64,000 nt of DNA, from positions 1 through 64,000 of the forward strand of contig WGNQ01000017.1 in assembly GCA_016124455.1 (NCBI GenBank). The letters are read 5' to 3'. Below, piece after piece: positions 15,561 to 25,353 of this stretch (positions within the stretch are counted from its first letter, which is position 1; every line of letters begins with the position of its first letter). The notes beneath the pieces were generated by a model that was not told the DNA's origin, made no database searches, and was given only the letters and a program-made list of their open reading frames with translations. This DNA is from Sideroxydans sp. (GTDB taxonomy: Bacteria; Pseudomonadota; Gammaproteobacteria; Burkholderiales; Gallionellaceae). The translations under genes were made by a program, and so were the position numbers.

Positions 15561-16277
15561 ATGTCCGATCCCGTCCGTCTTGCCAAACGCCTTGCCGAGT
15601 TGGCCCATTGTTCGCGCCGCGAGGCCGAGCTGTATATCGCGGGCGGCTGGGTGACGGTGGACGGGCAGGTGGTGGAGATGCCGCAGTTCATGGTGGATGC
15701 GCAGCGGGTCGAGTTGCATCCCGAGGCGACGCTGACGCCCATCGCACCGGCGACCATCTTGTTCAACCAGCCGCCGGATGCCGAGCTGGGCAGTGCTGCG
15801 CTGCAGCAACTGATCAGCGCCGATACGCGCGCGGCGGACGATCATTCCAACATCCATTTCCTCAGGCAGCATTTGCACAGGCTGACGCCGTATCTGCCGC
15901 TGGAGCCGCACGCAGGCGGTTTGTCGGTGCTCACCCAGGATTGGCACATCGCGCGCAAGCTGGGCGACGATGGCGCGACGCTGGAGCAGGAATATGTGGT
16001 GGAAGTGGCGGGCGAGTTGATCCCCGACGGGCTCAAGCTGCTGAACCACGGCCTGAGTTTCAACGGCCGGGCGCTGGCGCCCTGCAAGGTGAGCTGGCAG
16101 AACGAAACCCGGCTGCGCTTCGCGCTGAAGGGCGTGCAGCCCGGGCAGATCGCGCACATGTGCAGCAGCGTCGGGCTGCAGGTGCGGGCGATGCGGCGGT
16201 TGCGCATCGGGCGGGTGGCGATGGGAAAATTGCCGGTCGGCAACTGGCGCTACCTGCTGCCGTACGAGCGCTTCTGA
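15561..16277 (+). CDS. RsuA/RluF-like pseudouridine synthase homologue, atypical active site
   Basis: A 238-residue protein with an N-terminal S4 RNA-binding domain (RLAKRLAELAHCSRREAELYI) and a C-terminal PseudoU_synth_2-type domain ending RRLRIGRVAMGKLPVGNWR. In active family members the catalytic motif is GRLDxxTxGLLLLT. Here the aligned stretch is LPLEPHAGGLSVLTQD, with E115 in place of the catalytic aspartate and proline in place of the conserved arginine. It may bind rRNA without modifying it, or use a changed mechanism. I believe a related branch with PLE...TQDW exists in other proteobacteria, so this may be a property of the family. The ATG at 15561 is preferred over 15531, which only adds MALLVPCGVL. 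Confidence 0.8.
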   Translation: MSDPVRLAKRLAELAHCSRREAELYIAGGWVTVDGQVVEMPQFMVDAQRVELHPEATLTPIAPATILFNQPPDAELGSAALQQLISADTRAADDHSNIHFLRQHLHRLTPYLPLEPHAGGLSVLTQDWHIARKLGDDGATLEQEYVVEVAGELIPDGLKLLNHGLSFNGRALAPCKVSWQNETRLRFALKGVQPGQIAHMCSSVGLQVRAMRRLRIGRVAMGKLPVGNWRYLLPYERF

Positions 16278-16288
16278 GAGTTGACGCG

Positions 16289-16507
16289 ATGAACCCGGAA
16301 CATCTGCAACTGCTGGTCACCCGTACCATGCCCTACGGCAAATACCAGGGCCGGCTGATCGCCGATCTGCCCGGCCATTACCTGAACTGGTTTGCGCGCG
16401 AGGGTTTTCCTTCCGGCGAACTGGGCAAGCTGCTGGCGTTGATGCAGGAACTGGACCACAACGGCCTGTCGTCGCTGCTGGAACCGCTGCGCAGGCAGGC
16501 GCGCTAG
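16289..16507 (+). CDS. DUF3820 family small protein
   Basis: A 72-residue protein with the DUF3820 signature TMPYGKYQGRLIADLPGHYLNWF, then FPSGELGKLLALMQELDHNGL. It starts 11 nt after the pseudouridine synthase-like gene and is probably co-transcribed. One relative has been called a quorum-sensing-regulated virulence factor, but the biochemical role is unknown. The ATG at 16289 is the only one that leaves the conserved domain intact and avoids overlap with the upstream gene. Confidence 0.85.
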   Translation: MNPEHLQLLVTRTMPYGKYQGRLIADLPGHYLNWFAREGFPSGELGKLLALMQELDHNGLSSLLEPLRRQAR

Positions 16508-16594
16508 CTACCCTGCTGTAATGGTGGGCAACTGTGTCCGCCCTGCGTAAAATGCGCGTTTTCAATTTCATCCAACCAACGCAGAGAGAACGAC

Positions 16595-17302
16595 ATGGGC
16601 GCTCAATGGAAATCCAAACATAAAGAACTTGCGGCGAATGCCAAGGGCAAGATTTTCGGCAAGCTGGCCAAGGAAATCATGGTCGCTGCGCGCGGCGGCG
16701 CCGACCCGGCTTCCAACTCGCGCCTGCGTCTGGTGGTGGAGCAGGCGAAGAAGGCTTCGATGCCCAAGGATACGCTGGAGCGCGCGATCAAGAAGGGAGC
16801 CGGCCTGCTTGACGGCGGGGCGAGCCTGGAGCGGCTGGTGTACGAGGGTTTTGCGCCGCACCGCGTGCCGGTGATCGTCGAATGCCTGTCGGATAACATC
16901 AACCGTACCAAGTCCAGCATGAACGTGCTGTTCCGCAAGGGACAGCTTGGCGCGGAAGGTTCGGTGTCGTGGGATTTCAGTTATGTCGGCATGATCGAGG
17001 CGACGCCGAATTCCGCAGAGGCCGATGCGGAGCTCGCCGCCATTGAGGCCGGTGCGCAGGACTTCGAACCGGCGGACGATGAAGGCGCGACGCTGTTCAT
17101 CACCGATACCACCGACCTCGATGCGGTGTGCAAGGCGCTGCCTGCGCAAGGCTTCACCGTGGTCTCGGCCCAGCTTGGCTATCGCCCGAAAAATCCCGTC
17201 ACGCTTGGCAATGATGCCGAGCGCGCCGAGGTGGAAGAGTTCCTGGAGGCAATCGACGGGGACGACGATGTGCAGAATGTCTATGTAGGGCTGGCAGGGT
17301 AG
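16595..17302 (+). CDS. yebC: YebC/PmpR-family protein
   Basis: A 235-residue three-domain YebC protein beginning [27 protein letters not shown]. The conserved segments [23 protein letters not shown] and [20 protein letters not shown] follow. Members are cytoplasmic. Long annotated as transcriptional regulators, some now appear to relieve ribosome pausing. A GAGAGAA ribosome binding site is 7 nt before the ATG. It is followed by a strong terminator. Confidence 0.95.
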   Translation: MGAQWKSKHKELAANAKGKIFGKLAKEIMVAARGGADPASNSRLRLVVEQAKKASMPKDTLERAIKKGAGLLDGGASLERLVYEGFAPHRVPVIVECLSDNINRTKSSMNVLFRKGQLGAEGSVSWDFSYVGMIEATPNSAEADAELAAIEAGAQDFEPADDEGATLFITDTTDLDAVCKALPAQGFTVVSAQLGYRPKNPVTLGNDAERAEVEEFLEAIDGDDDVQNVYVGLAG

Positions 17303-17324
17303 AACCCGCTGCCGCTGTCCAGAG

Positions 17325-17358
17325 CCGGGCGACTGTTGTTCAGTCGCCCGGTTTTTTT
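17325..17358 (+). terminator. Strong intrinsic terminator after yebC
   Basis: A perfect 11-bp stem (CCGGGCGACTG, 17325-17335, with 17341-17351) and TTGTT loop are followed by seven T. It stands between convergent genes. The T run serves the + strand only. Confidence 0.92.
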
Positions 17359-17360
17359 CA

Positions 17361-20300
17361 TCAATAGGTTTCGCGCAGGTAGATGAAGTCGCTGTTGCTC
17401 TTGTACACGCCGAAGGTGGCGCGTGCGGTGTTGCTCGACAGGTAGCCAGGTACGCTGAGGCTCATGTCTACGCTGCCGGTGTTGTTGGTGCCGGGCGCGC
17501 TCAGGGTGAAGCTGCCGGTACCGCCGATAAGCACGACCGATGCCGGCGATGCTGTGGTGGGTGGCGGGCAGGTGGTTGGCCAGCCCGAAGCCGTACTCAG
17601 TTTCTGGCAGTTCGTATAGCTCAGGTTACTGGTGGCAATGCTGCTCACGCTGTCCGTGCTGCTGGTTACCCAACCGGATGTCGCATTCCAGTATTGCGCG
17701 GTGATGGCGATCGGCAGCGACAGCAATTCCGAGCCGTGGGCGTTGGACATCTTGATGCGTCCGCTGGCCACCTTGACGCCACCCTCGACCGATGTGGACG
17801 GTGTGCTGCGCAACGAGGTTACGTTATCCGAATCCGTGGCGCGCAGGTATATGTCCGTCGGTGCGGTGGGCACCGTGTTGAAGGTGTAGTCCGGCGTGGC
17901 AGCTGTGCCCAGCGCGGTGGTGCCGTTCTTGAAGGAGGCTGCCGGTACGCTGTTGTTGTTCAATGCACCGCTGCCGACAGCAGGCGGGTTCTGGGTGGCC
18001 GTGCTGCCCTGTGCATCCCATGCGCTCAGGATGACCTGCTTGGCGAGCCCGAATGTGCTGTCGTAATTCTGGGTTGTGCCGCCCGCAGCATTCAGCGCAT
18101 AGATGTTGGTGGTGAAGGATTGTCCGGCATAAACAAACCCGTTGTATTGGGTTGGGCAGCTCAGGCCGTTCGGGCATGGCATGGGCACTCCGGAAACCTG
18201 CGACACGGTGGTATCGAAATGGTCGGGGATGAAGCGGCCGACCGTGGCACTGGTGCCGCTAGCCGTCAGCCCGGAGCCGAGATAGGAGGCAGAGGTCAGA
18301 GTTGCCGTCAGCGTGATGTCGCCGACCTCGCCCCAGGACAGGTTGTTTACAGTCGCTACGCCATTTGCATCGCTGACCATGCCGCCTGCACCAAACTCGG
18401 ATCCCGGAATTGCGTTATTGCCTATCGCCGGATTGACAGCCGTCGGGTAGGTCACAGGATTCGGGGTTACCAGTGTGGATGTCAGCGTTACACCTTCGGC
18501 GGGGGATTCCTTGCCGAAGTTGGGGGTGACTGTGCCCGCGCTGTTCAGTGCGGATACGGATGCGGTAAATGCGCCGCCTGCCTTGATCGGTCCTGCGCTG
18601 ATGCCGCTGAACGAGAACGAGGCCGGCGCGGTCTTGAAAGAACCTGTGCCGGTCATGCTGAGTCCCGCATCGACGGCGCCCGGGGTGCCGGTGTGGCTGG
18701 CGGTAATGTTCATCTGCCCGACGTCTGCGTATTGCAGGGTCGGTGTGGCAACTCCGGTTGCGTCAAAGGCAAGTGATACGTTGGCGCCGGTCCCGTCGCA
18801 GGCTGCGGCCGTGTTCTGGCCTGCATTCAGTGCGATGCCGCCAACACGCACCGGCAGCGTGCCGGTAGTGGGATTGCCGTAAGCGCACTGCAGGTTGACG
18901 GTTTTGGTGGTGCTGGCGAAGGCCGGTACGCACATCAGGCTGTTGTCGGCTTTCTTCACGGCCTTGACGGTCAGTGCGGAAGTGGTTTCCGAAACATGGT
19001 CGGGTGCACTCACCAGGAACCCCGAATCGGATGCGATGAAGGTGCAGCTCGGCGAGCCGAAATTGCAGGTGGTGGTGCCGGCGGCAACGCTGGGGGTCGC
19101 GTCGAATATCGCGGGGACATTGGGTGTCGTAACCTGCACGTCCTTGGTAACCGTGCTGAAGCCGACGGGGATCGAGAAGCTGCTGCCGCCGGACCAGTTC
19201 ACGGTCGCCGCACCGCTTGCGTTCAGCGTGCCGGTGACGCCACCCGTATAAGGTGTGCACGGAGTGGCCGCATCGGAGCAGGCCTTGATGGTCAGTGTGC
19301 TCGGCGAGCAGGTCACGCCGGTGCCGGATGCGTGTTCGATTTCAAGGTGATCCAGGGCGATACCGGCAACGGTATTGGCGCAGACATGAACCTGTTTGAG
19401 TTCGTGGTTGTTGGTGGAACCGCCGGTCGAGCCGGTGAAGGACACCAGCCAGTTGGGTGGTACTGCCGCCTGTCCGCTGTTGGTGCCCTTGATGTCGAAC
19501 TTGGGCACCAGCGTGGCATAGCTGTTGCCGGTGCCCGTGGTGTCACGCTCCACCGTAACGTAGGCATGGACGCTGTCGCTGTGATCCAGCGTGATCCGGT
19601 AGCGATAGGGCGAGGCGCCGGCTGCACCGCTGGCCGGTGCGGTGGTGGCAATCAGGCCGGTGTTGGCGATCAGGTTGTAGCCGGTCGTGCCGTTGCCGCT
19701 GCCGCGGATGGCGACATAGTGGTTGCCACCGCCGGAGCCGGTACAAACTACGGCGCCGGCACCGAGCACGGGATCAGTCCAGCCGACGGGATAGCCGGTG
19801 CGTGACTCGTTGTTGCAGGGATAGTTGCCCCATTCGTCAAGCCCGATACCCATCCAGCCGCCGCCGAAGCCGAGGTTGGTGCCATTCTGGGCATAGCCCA
19901 GCGAGCCGCCGAAGCCGCCGGTGGTGGAGGTCACGGTGGCGTCCGAGAAAGTCACGGCTATACCGTCCGCGCCCGTGCCGCCATAGGAGAAGTAGTCGAA
20001 GACCAGTACGACTTTGTTGCCATAGGCGGGGAAGAAGTTTTTGAGTTGGGCAAAGGTCGCTTCGTAGCCACCGGTGTCAGTCAGGCGTAACCGGTAGTCG
20101 CCGCCGCCGGCGTCAATAATTTGTGGGGTAAATGCGCCCGCGATGGTTCTGACATCCCACAGGTTGGTATCCAGCGTGGGGCTGGTGAAATCGCCGCCGA
20201 CACAGTTGGCCATGATGTCGTAAACCTGGCCGGTGAAATTGCCGTTGCCCGTGCCGGTGCCACCGAGCTTGAGGCCGGTCGAGGGAACGACGATGCTGTC

Positions 20301-22229
20301 ATTGTCGATCAGGTTCAGGCCCAGTGTGCCAGTGCCGGTACCGGTGGCGGTTACGGTCCAGACGGTATTAATGCCGGTGCCGCCCGCTTCGGTCACCGAG
20401 GCGATGGAACTGGTGACGCCGACTGAAGGAACCAGGTTGAAGTCGGCAGCATCGACTCCGGCCACGGCCTGGTCGAAGGTGACGGTCCAGGAAACGCTGG
20501 CCGCGCTGGTCGGATTGGCGCCGGCGCGGTTGATTGAGACGACCGACGGGGCGGGCAGCGTGTAATAGATGGTGATCGGCATGTGGTCGACATTGACATT
20601 GCGATTGCCGCCCGCGGTAACCGGTTTTTTCGAGGCGAAGGCCGCGCCGAAATTCACATTGTTGATATCCGCCGGTGTCCAGGTACCGCCCCACAGGTCG
20701 GTGCTGCCGCCGTGGTTTTCATAGGTATTGGCGGTTGGGTAGTAAGTGGTGGTCGAGCGGTCGGTGGTCTGGACCGCGCCGGCCTTGACCAGGCGCATGG
20801 CGGCATCCGTGACGGCACTGGTGCTGCTGGCCAGGCGCTGGACGTTAACTGCGATCCCGTTGATGGTCGCATTGAGCGGGATGTTGAAATTGTAAGTGAG
20901 GCATTGCAGGTAGTTGGTGGTCTGGTTGTCGTTAACCGTTGCGCTGGCATAAACATTGTCGCTGACCATGGCGTTGCCGGGGTTGCTCCATACCTGGGTG
21001 CCGATGCCGGTAAGGTTGGTACAGTTGGTGGGGCTGGCGGTGACTGATGTCGTGGTCGAGCAGGCCGTGGTTGCAAACGTGCTGTCAGCGCCATTGGTGG
21101 TGCCGGCAGAGTTCACACCCTTTGCGCGGAAATGATAAGTGGTGCCGCAGGTCAGGCCGGTGACGGCCGCAGAGACGGCGGTATTGACTGCGCCAGCGGC
21201 CAGAGGGCTTTGCGCGGCGGTGGCCGAGCTGCCGTAAGCCGTGGTCAGTCCGTAATCGAAAGTGGCCGCGGTGCTGCCGCCGTTGCTGCTGACCGTGCCG
21301 TTCAGCGTAGCCCCCGTATTGGTGATTGCTGTGGCTGGATTGGTGGTAACGGCAGGCACGGTCGGGCAGGCTGACGTGGTGAAAGTGAGGTCGCTGCCAT
21401 TGGTCGTGCCGATGACATTCACACCCTTCGCGCGGAAATGGTAAGTGCTGCCGCAGGCCAGGCCGGTGAGGGCGGCGGAAACTGCGGTGTTGGCAGCGGT
21501 GGCTGCCAGCGGACTTTGCGCGGCCGTAGCCGTGCTGCCGTAGGACGTGGTCAGCCCGTAGTCGAAAGTGACTGTGGTGGCCGCGTTGTTGCTGCTGACC
21601 GTGCCGTTCAGGGTCGCCACTGCGTCGGTTATCGAGGTGGCCGCATTGGTGGTGACGGTTGGCACAGTGGGGACGGTATAGTCGACGGTGATCTGGATGT
21701 GGTCGACATAGGCGGTATCGGTGGTGTTGTACGGGCCTCGCTGCACGGCAAATACTGCACCGAAATTTGCGTTGTTGATGTCGGTCTCTGTCCAGGTATT
21801 GCCCCACAGGTCGGTTGCACTGCCATAGATCACGTATGCAGGCGTGTTGCGACTGAGTCTGGTGAGCGTTGCATAGTTCGTGGCCTGGATCACGCCACCC
21901 TTGACCAGCTGCATGGCGTAGTCATTCATGGTCTTGCCGGAATAGGCCGAGACGGCGACGGTGATGCCGTTGACGATGGAGTTAAGCGGGAGGTTGAAGT
22001 TGTAACCCGTGCACTTCAGGTAATTGCTGATCTGCGAATTGGTACCTGACGAAGTGGCATAAACGTTGTTGCTGGAAATGGCGTTGCCGGGATTGGCCCA
22101 TGCCTGGGTGCCGATGCTGGCATCGTTGACGCAACTGGTCGGGCTGGCAACGATGGTGAGCGCCATGGCCGGGGCGGCAAGCACGCCCAATAGCAGCGTG
22201 CCGAGAAACCTCAGGAGAATTTTGGCCAT
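17361..22229 (-). CDS. Large secreted MshQ-like (DUF6701) surface protein
   Basis: About 1622 residues with an N-terminal signal peptide (ILLRFLGTLLLGVLAAPAMA). In order it has a roughly 160-residue module with a TSCVND...GTQAWANPG start, two fibronectin III-like repeats of about 100 residues each (TFDYGLTT...AQSPLA...TYHFRAKGVN), a second copy of the first module, an Ig-like domain, and an L-type-lectin-like domain (DGIAVTFSD). The long C-terminal DUF6701 region begins GIALDHLEIEHASGTGVTC, as in MSHA biogenesis protein MshQ. DUF6701 proteins are thought to sit at the tip of type IV pilus-like structures or on the surface, with adhesion the likely role. No pilin genes flank it. None of the possible starts (22229, 22265, or TTG at 22325) has a clear ribosome binding site. 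I chose the one giving a normal signal peptide. Confidence 0.8.
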   Translation of the reverse strand: MAKILLRFLGTLLLGVLAAPAMALTIVASPTSCVNDASIGTQAWANPGNAISSNNVYATSSGTNSQISNYLKCTGYNFNLPLNSIVNGITVAVSAYSGKTMNDYAMQLVKGGVIQATNYATLTRLSRNTPAYVIYGSATDLWGNTWTETDINNANFGAVFAVQRGPYNTTDTAYVDHIQITVDYTVPTVPTVTTNAATSITDAVATLNGTVSSNNAATTVTFDYGLTTSYGSTATAAQSPLAATAANTAVSAALTGLACGSTYHFRAKGVNVIGTTNGSDLTFTTSACPTVPAVTTNPATAITNTGATLNGTVSSNGGSTAATFDYGLTTAYGSSATAAQSPLAAGAVNTAVSAAVTGLTCGTTYHFRAKGVNSAGTTNGADSTFATTACSTTTSVTASPTNCTNLTGIGTQVWSNPGNAMVSDNVYASATVNDNQTTNYLQCLTYNFNIPLNATINGIAVNVQRLASSTSAVTDAAMRLVKAGAVQTTDRSTTTYYPTANTYENHGGSTDLWGGTWTPADINNVNFGAAFASKKPVTAGGNRNVNVDHMPITIYYTLPAPSVVSINRAGANPTSAASVSWTVTFDQAVAGVDAADFNLVPSVGVTSSIASVTEAGGTGINTVWTVTATGTGTGTLGLNLIDNDSIVVPSTGLKLGGTGTGNGNFTGQVYDIMANCVGGDFTSPTLDTNLWDVRTIAGAFTPQIIDAGGGDYRLRLTDTGGYEATFAQLKNFFPAYGNKVVLVFDYFSYGGTGADGIAVTFSDATVTSTTGGFGGSLGYAQNGTNLGFGGGWMGIGLDEWGNYPCNNESRTGYPVGWTDPVLGAGAVVCTGSGGGNHYVAIRGSGNGTTGYNLIANTGLIATTAPASGAAGASPYRYRITLDHSDSVHAYVTVERDTTGTGNSYATLVPKFDIKGTNSGQAAVPPNWLVSFTGSTGGSTNNHELKQVHVCANTVAGIALDHLEIEHASGTGVTCSPSTLTIKACSDAATPCTPYTGGVTGTLNASGAATVNWSGGSSFSIPVGFSTVTKDVQVTTPNVPAIFDATPSVAAGTTTCNFGSPSCTFIASDSGFLVSAPDHVSETTSALTVKAVKKADNSLMCVPAFASTTKTVNLQCAYGNPTTGTLPVRVGGIALNAGQNTAAACDGTGANVSLAFDATGVATPTLQYADVGQMNITASHTGTPGAVDAGLSMTGTGSFKTAPASFSFSGISAGPIKAGGAFTASVSALNSAGTVTPNFGKESPAEGVTLTSTLVTPNPVTYPTAVNPAIGNNAIPGSEFGAGGMVSDANGVATVNNLSWGEVGDITLTATLTSASYLGSGLTASGTSATVGRFIPDHFDTTVSQVSGVPMPCPNGLSCPTQYNGFVYAGQSFTTNIYALNAAGGTTQNYDSTFGLAKQVILSAWDAQGSTATQNPPAVGSGALNNNSVPAASFKNGTTALGTAATPDYTFNTVPTAPTDIYLRATDSDNVTSLRSTPSTSVEGGVKVASGRIKMSNAHGSELLSLPIAITAQYWNATSGWVTSSTDSVSSIATSNLSYTNCQKLSTASGWPTTCPPPTTASPASVVLIGGTGSFTLSAPGTNNTGSVDMSLSVPGYLSSNTARATFGVYKSNSDFIYLRETY
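21067..21678 (-). repeat. Tandem 306-nt repeat inside the MshQ-like gene
   Basis: Two adjacent units (21067-21372 and 21373-21678) encode the two fibronectin III-like domains and remain clearly similar in DNA. For example GCGCGGAAATG occurs at 21124 and again at 21430. This indicates a fairly recent in-frame duplication. Confidence 0.75.
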
Positions 22230-22407
22230 AGGGCGGGAATGGCGGTCGGATTTGTGCGTCGGCATAATTTGGATAACTATTGGTAAATTGGTGCAAAATA
22301 TACTTTGAAACGCATGTTTTGACAATGGTTATTCAAAATAATCGAGCGCTAAATTCCGTTTAAAAATAAGCGGAAACGCCAACCACTCATTTAAGGAGCC
22401 TGAAAGC

Positions 22408-23481
22408 TTGTCAACCAATCGGCCATCAGTGCGTTTGCGCCACTATCTGGCCGCAGGCTATGTGCTGTTCATTGTCTATGCCAGCCTGTCGCCGTTTACC
22501 GGCTGGCAAGAGCAGGGGTTGAGTTTTCTCGACGTGCTGCAGTCACCGCTGGCGCTGACCTACACCTGGTTTGACCTGGTTGTTAACCTGATTGCTTATT
22601 TCCCGCTTGGCCTGTTGCTGGGGTTGGCGCTGCGCGCGCGGGTCGGCGCGGCGGGCGGGATATTGCTGTCCGTGCTGGGCGGAGTGTTGTTGTCTGCAGC
22701 GATGGAATACGCGCAGATGTATTTGCCCAGCCGGGTCAGCGCCAACGTCGATTTGCTGGCCAATGCCGGTGGCAGCTTGCTTGGCGCATTGCTGGCGATG
22801 ACGATTGCGCCGAGTGCGTGGTTTGCCTTGCTGATGCGCTGGCGGCAGCATCTGTTTCGCAGCAGCAGCGGTGTGGACTTCGGCCTGGCGCTGGTTGCGC
22901 TGTGGATGTTTGCGCAAGTCAATCCTTCGCTGCCGATGCTGGGTAACGTGTTCATCAGCCAGGTGGCACAACCGCCATTCGTGCCGGTACCGGCGGAGCC
23001 ATTCAGCTGGCTGGAGAGCATGGCGGTGGCGCTGAACCTGTTGATGCTCGGCAGCCTGTTGCTGACGCTGCTGCATCAGCGCCGTCATGCGGTAATCGGC
23101 CTGGTGCTCATGCTGTGCGGCGTGGCGCTGACCAAATTCATTGCGGCCGCGTTGTTGCTCAAATCCTGGGCGCTGCTGTTGTGGCTCAATGGCGAAGCGA
23201 TGATGGGGATTTCTGCCGGCCTGCTGCTGCTGGCCCTGATCAACCGCCTGCCGCAACAGTTGTTGCTCTGGTGCTGCGCCGGTGTGACGCTGGCTTACCT
23301 GGGCCTGGTACACGGCTTGCTGGACAGCAGCAATCCGTCCTCCGCCATGCCGTTATACCACTGGCGCTACGGGCACCTGCTCAATTACAACGGGCTGTCG
23401 CAAACGGTTGCACTGGTGTTTCCTTTCCTGTTGCTCGCTTACCTGTGGCGGACCAGGGAGCAGTTGCCGGGCGCGGTATAA
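22408..23481 (+). CDS. VanZ-family membrane protein
   Basis: A 357-residue integral membrane protein. Its first 130 residues match the VanZ-like domain (LAAGYVLFIVYASLSPFTGW, then LVVNLIAYFPLGLLLGL). About five more hydrophobic segments follow. VanZ itself gives teicoplanin resistance in enterococci, but most chromosomal homologues have unknown function and resistance should not be inferred. The start is a TTG with AAGGAG 8-13 nt upstream. It heads a compact + strand series ending with the RlmL-like gene. Confidence 0.8.
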   Translation: MSTNRPSVRLRHYLAAGYVLFIVYASLSPFTGWQEQGLSFLDVLQSPLALTYTWFDLVVNLIAYFPLGLLLGLALRARVGAAGGILLSVLGGVLLSAAMEYAQMYLPSRVSANVDLLANAGGSLLGALLAMTIAPSAWFALLMRWRQHLFRSSSGVDFGLALVALWMFAQVNPSLPMLGNVFISQVAQPPFVPVPAEPFSWLESMAVALNLLMLGSLLLTLLHQRRHAVIGLVLMLCGVALTKFIAAALLLKSWALLLWLNGEAMMGISAGLLLLALINRLPQQLLLWCCAGVTLAYLGLVHGLLDSSNPSSAMPLYHWRYGHLLNYNGLSQTVALVFPFLLLAYLWRTREQLPGAV

Positions 23482-23507
23482 TGCCCGCCGCATTCTGCGA
23501 GGACCAC

Positions 23508-23819
23508 ATGAGCTATTACGACAAGCACGTATTTTTCTGCGTCAACCAGCGCGAGCCGGGCGAGGGATGCTGCAATGATTTTGAGGCAGGCAGGCTGCGC
23601 ACTTATGTCAAGGACAAGGTCAAGCAGCTGGATATTCCGGATGCGGGCAACAGGATCCGCATCAATGCCGCCGGCTGCCTCGGGCGCTGCGACGAGGGGC
23701 CGGTGCTGGTGGTATACCCCGAAGGCATCTGGTACACCTACATCGACGAGAGCGATCTCGATGAAATTATCGAAGAACACCTGACGCACGGCCGCATTGT
23801 CGAGCGGCTGAAGATTTAA
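23508..23819 (+). CDS. Thioredoxin-like (2Fe-2S) ferredoxin
   Basis: A 103-residue protein of the thioredoxin-like ferredoxin family. The four expected cluster ligands are C11, C21 or C22, C57 and C61 (VFFCVNQREPGEGCC and AAGCLGRCDEGPVLVVYPEG). It is a soluble electron carrier with an unknown partner. A GCGAGG ribosome binding site precedes the ATG. Its stop overlaps the next start (TAATG), suggesting coupled translation with the hydrolase gene. Confidence 0.9.
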   Translation: MSYYDKHVFFCVNQREPGEGCCNDFEAGRLRTYVKDKVKQLDIPDAGNRIRINAAGCLGRCDEGPVLVVYPEGIWYTYIDESDLDEIIEEHLTHGRIVERLKI

Positions 23820-24439
23820 TGCCCATGCTGCAAAAATTCTCCATTCCTGCACCAGCTGGCGTGCTGGAAGGCGTATGGCATTTGCCGGACGCGCCGCCAT
23901 GCGCGATTGCTGTGGTGGCGCATCCGTTGCCGACCATGGGCGGCACCATGGACAACAAGGTCGTGACCACGCTGGCCAAGGTGTTTGCCGAACTGGGGTT
24001 TGCCGCAGTGCGTTTCAATTTCCGTGGTGTCGGGGCGAGCACCGGCACCTTCGACAGCGGCAACGGTGAAGTGGAGGACGTGCTGGCGATCGTACGTTAC
24101 GCGCAGCAGGAACAGGGCGATTTGCCGCTGGTGCTGTCCGGCTTTTCATTCGGCGGTTTTGTCCAGGCGCGGGCGGCCCGCCACCTGCATCCGCAGCCGC
24201 ACCAGATGGTGCTGGTTGCACCTGCGGTGGGGCGCTACGATGTGCCGCAGGTACCGCACAATACACTGCTGGTGCACGGCGAACTGGATGAGGTGATCCC
24301 GCTGGCCGATGTGCTTGACTGGGCGCGTCCGCAGCATTTGCCGATCACGGTATTGCCACAGGCGGAGCATTTTTTCCACGGGCGGCTGAACCAGCTCAGG
24401 CAGGTTGTGTTGCATCATTTTTGCGGTCGGCAGCCATGA
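23819..24439 (+). CDS. Alpha/beta hydrolase
   Basis: A 206-residue alpha/beta hydrolase of the small YqiA/DUF-type branch. The oxyanion region is [17 protein letters not shown], followed by [11 protein letters not shown]. The nucleophile elbow is GFSFGG, and the C-terminal acid and histidine are probably in HGELDEVIP and AEHFFHG. The substrate is unknown. The gene overlaps both neighbours (TAATG before, ATGA after), so it is translated together with the ferredoxin and the ABC transporter ATPase. Confidence 0.87.
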   Translation: MPMLQKFSIPAPAGVLEGVWHLPDAPPCAIAVVAHPLPTMGGTMDNKVVTTLAKVFAELGFAAVRFNFRGVGASTGTFDSGNGEVEDVLAIVRYAQQEQGDLPLVLSGFSFGGFVQARAARHLHPQPHQMVLVAPAVGRYDVPQVPHNTLLVHGELDEVIPLADVLDWARPQHLPITVLPQAEHFFHGRLNQLRQVVLHHFCGRQP

Positions 24440-25353
24440 GCAGGATAGTCTTGTCGGCGAGCGGTCTGCGCAAGTCCTACGGCGGCCAGATGGTGGTGGA
24501 CGGTGTCGATCTCGCTATCGGCAAAGGCGAGTGCTTTGGACTGCTCGGGCCGAACGGCGCAGGCAAGACCACTACGCTGCGCTTGCTGCTGGGGCTGATC
24601 GAGCCGGATAGCGGCAGCCTGGCATTGCTCGGCCATACGGTGCCGGGACAGGCACGTGAAGCCCGGCTGCGCGTGGGCGTGGTGCCGCAGATGGACAACC
24701 TCGATCCGGATTTCACCGTGGAGGAAAACCTGCTGGTGTACGGCCGTTACTTCGGCATGCCCGATGCCGAAATCGAAGCGCGCATCCCGGCCTTGCTGGC
24801 GTTCGCCAACCTCGAACACAAGCGCGACGTAAGGATTCCTGCCTTGTCCGGCGGCATGAAGCGGCGGCTGACGCTGGCGCGCGCGCTGGTGAACGACCCC
24901 GACATGATCTTCCTCGACGAGCCGACCACCGGCCTTGATCCACAGGCGCGCCACCTGATCTGGCAGCGCCTGCGGGAACTGACGCAGCAGGGCAAGACAC
25001 TGCTGCTGACCACGCACTTCATGGATGAGGCAGAGCGCCTCTGCCACCGCCTTGCTGTCCTCGATCATGGGCGCATCATCAGTACGGGGTCGCCGCGCGA
25101 CCTGATCGAGCGCACCATTGAGCCGCAGGTGGTGGAAGTGTTCGGCGAGAATGTGGAGCAATGGGCGCATCAGCATGCCGCGCTTTATGCCACGCGTTTC
25201 GAGGTGAGCGGCGAGACCGCGTTCTGCTACGTCAGCGATGCGCAGCCGCTGCTGGAACATTTGCAGGGGCAGGGCGATTTGCGTTACCTGCACCGTCCGG
25301 CCAATCTCGAGGATGTGTTCCTGAAACTGACCGGCAGGGAGATGCGGGAATGA
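24436..25353 (+). CDS. ABC transporter ATP-binding protein, NodI-like
   Basis: A 305-residue ABC ATPase with Walker [11 protein letters not shown], signature [16 protein letters not shown], Walker [15 protein letters not shown] and H-loop [11 protein letters not shown]. The whole sequence resembles the NodI/DRA-type exporter ATPases. With the permease that follows it forms an ABC-2 exporter. Nod factor export is specific to rhizobia, so the substrate here is more likely a lipid or glycan and is unknown. The ATG at 24436 overlaps the hydrolase stop (ATGA). A TTG at 24421 is less likely. Confidence 0.9.
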   Translation: MSRIVLSASGLRKSYGGQMVVDGVDLAIGKGECFGLLGPNGAGKTTTLRLLLGLIEPDSGSLALLGHTVPGQAREARLRVGVVPQMDNLDPDFTVEENLLVYGRYFGMPDAEIEARIPALLAFANLEHKRDVRIPALSGGMKRRLTLARALVNDPDMIFLDEPTTGLDPQARHLIWQRLRELTQQGKTLLLTTHFMDEAERLCHRLAVLDHGRIISTGSPRDLIERTIEPQVVEVFGENVEQWAHQHAALYATRFEVSGETAFCYVSDAQPLLEHLQGQGDLRYLHRPANLEDVFLKLTGREMRE

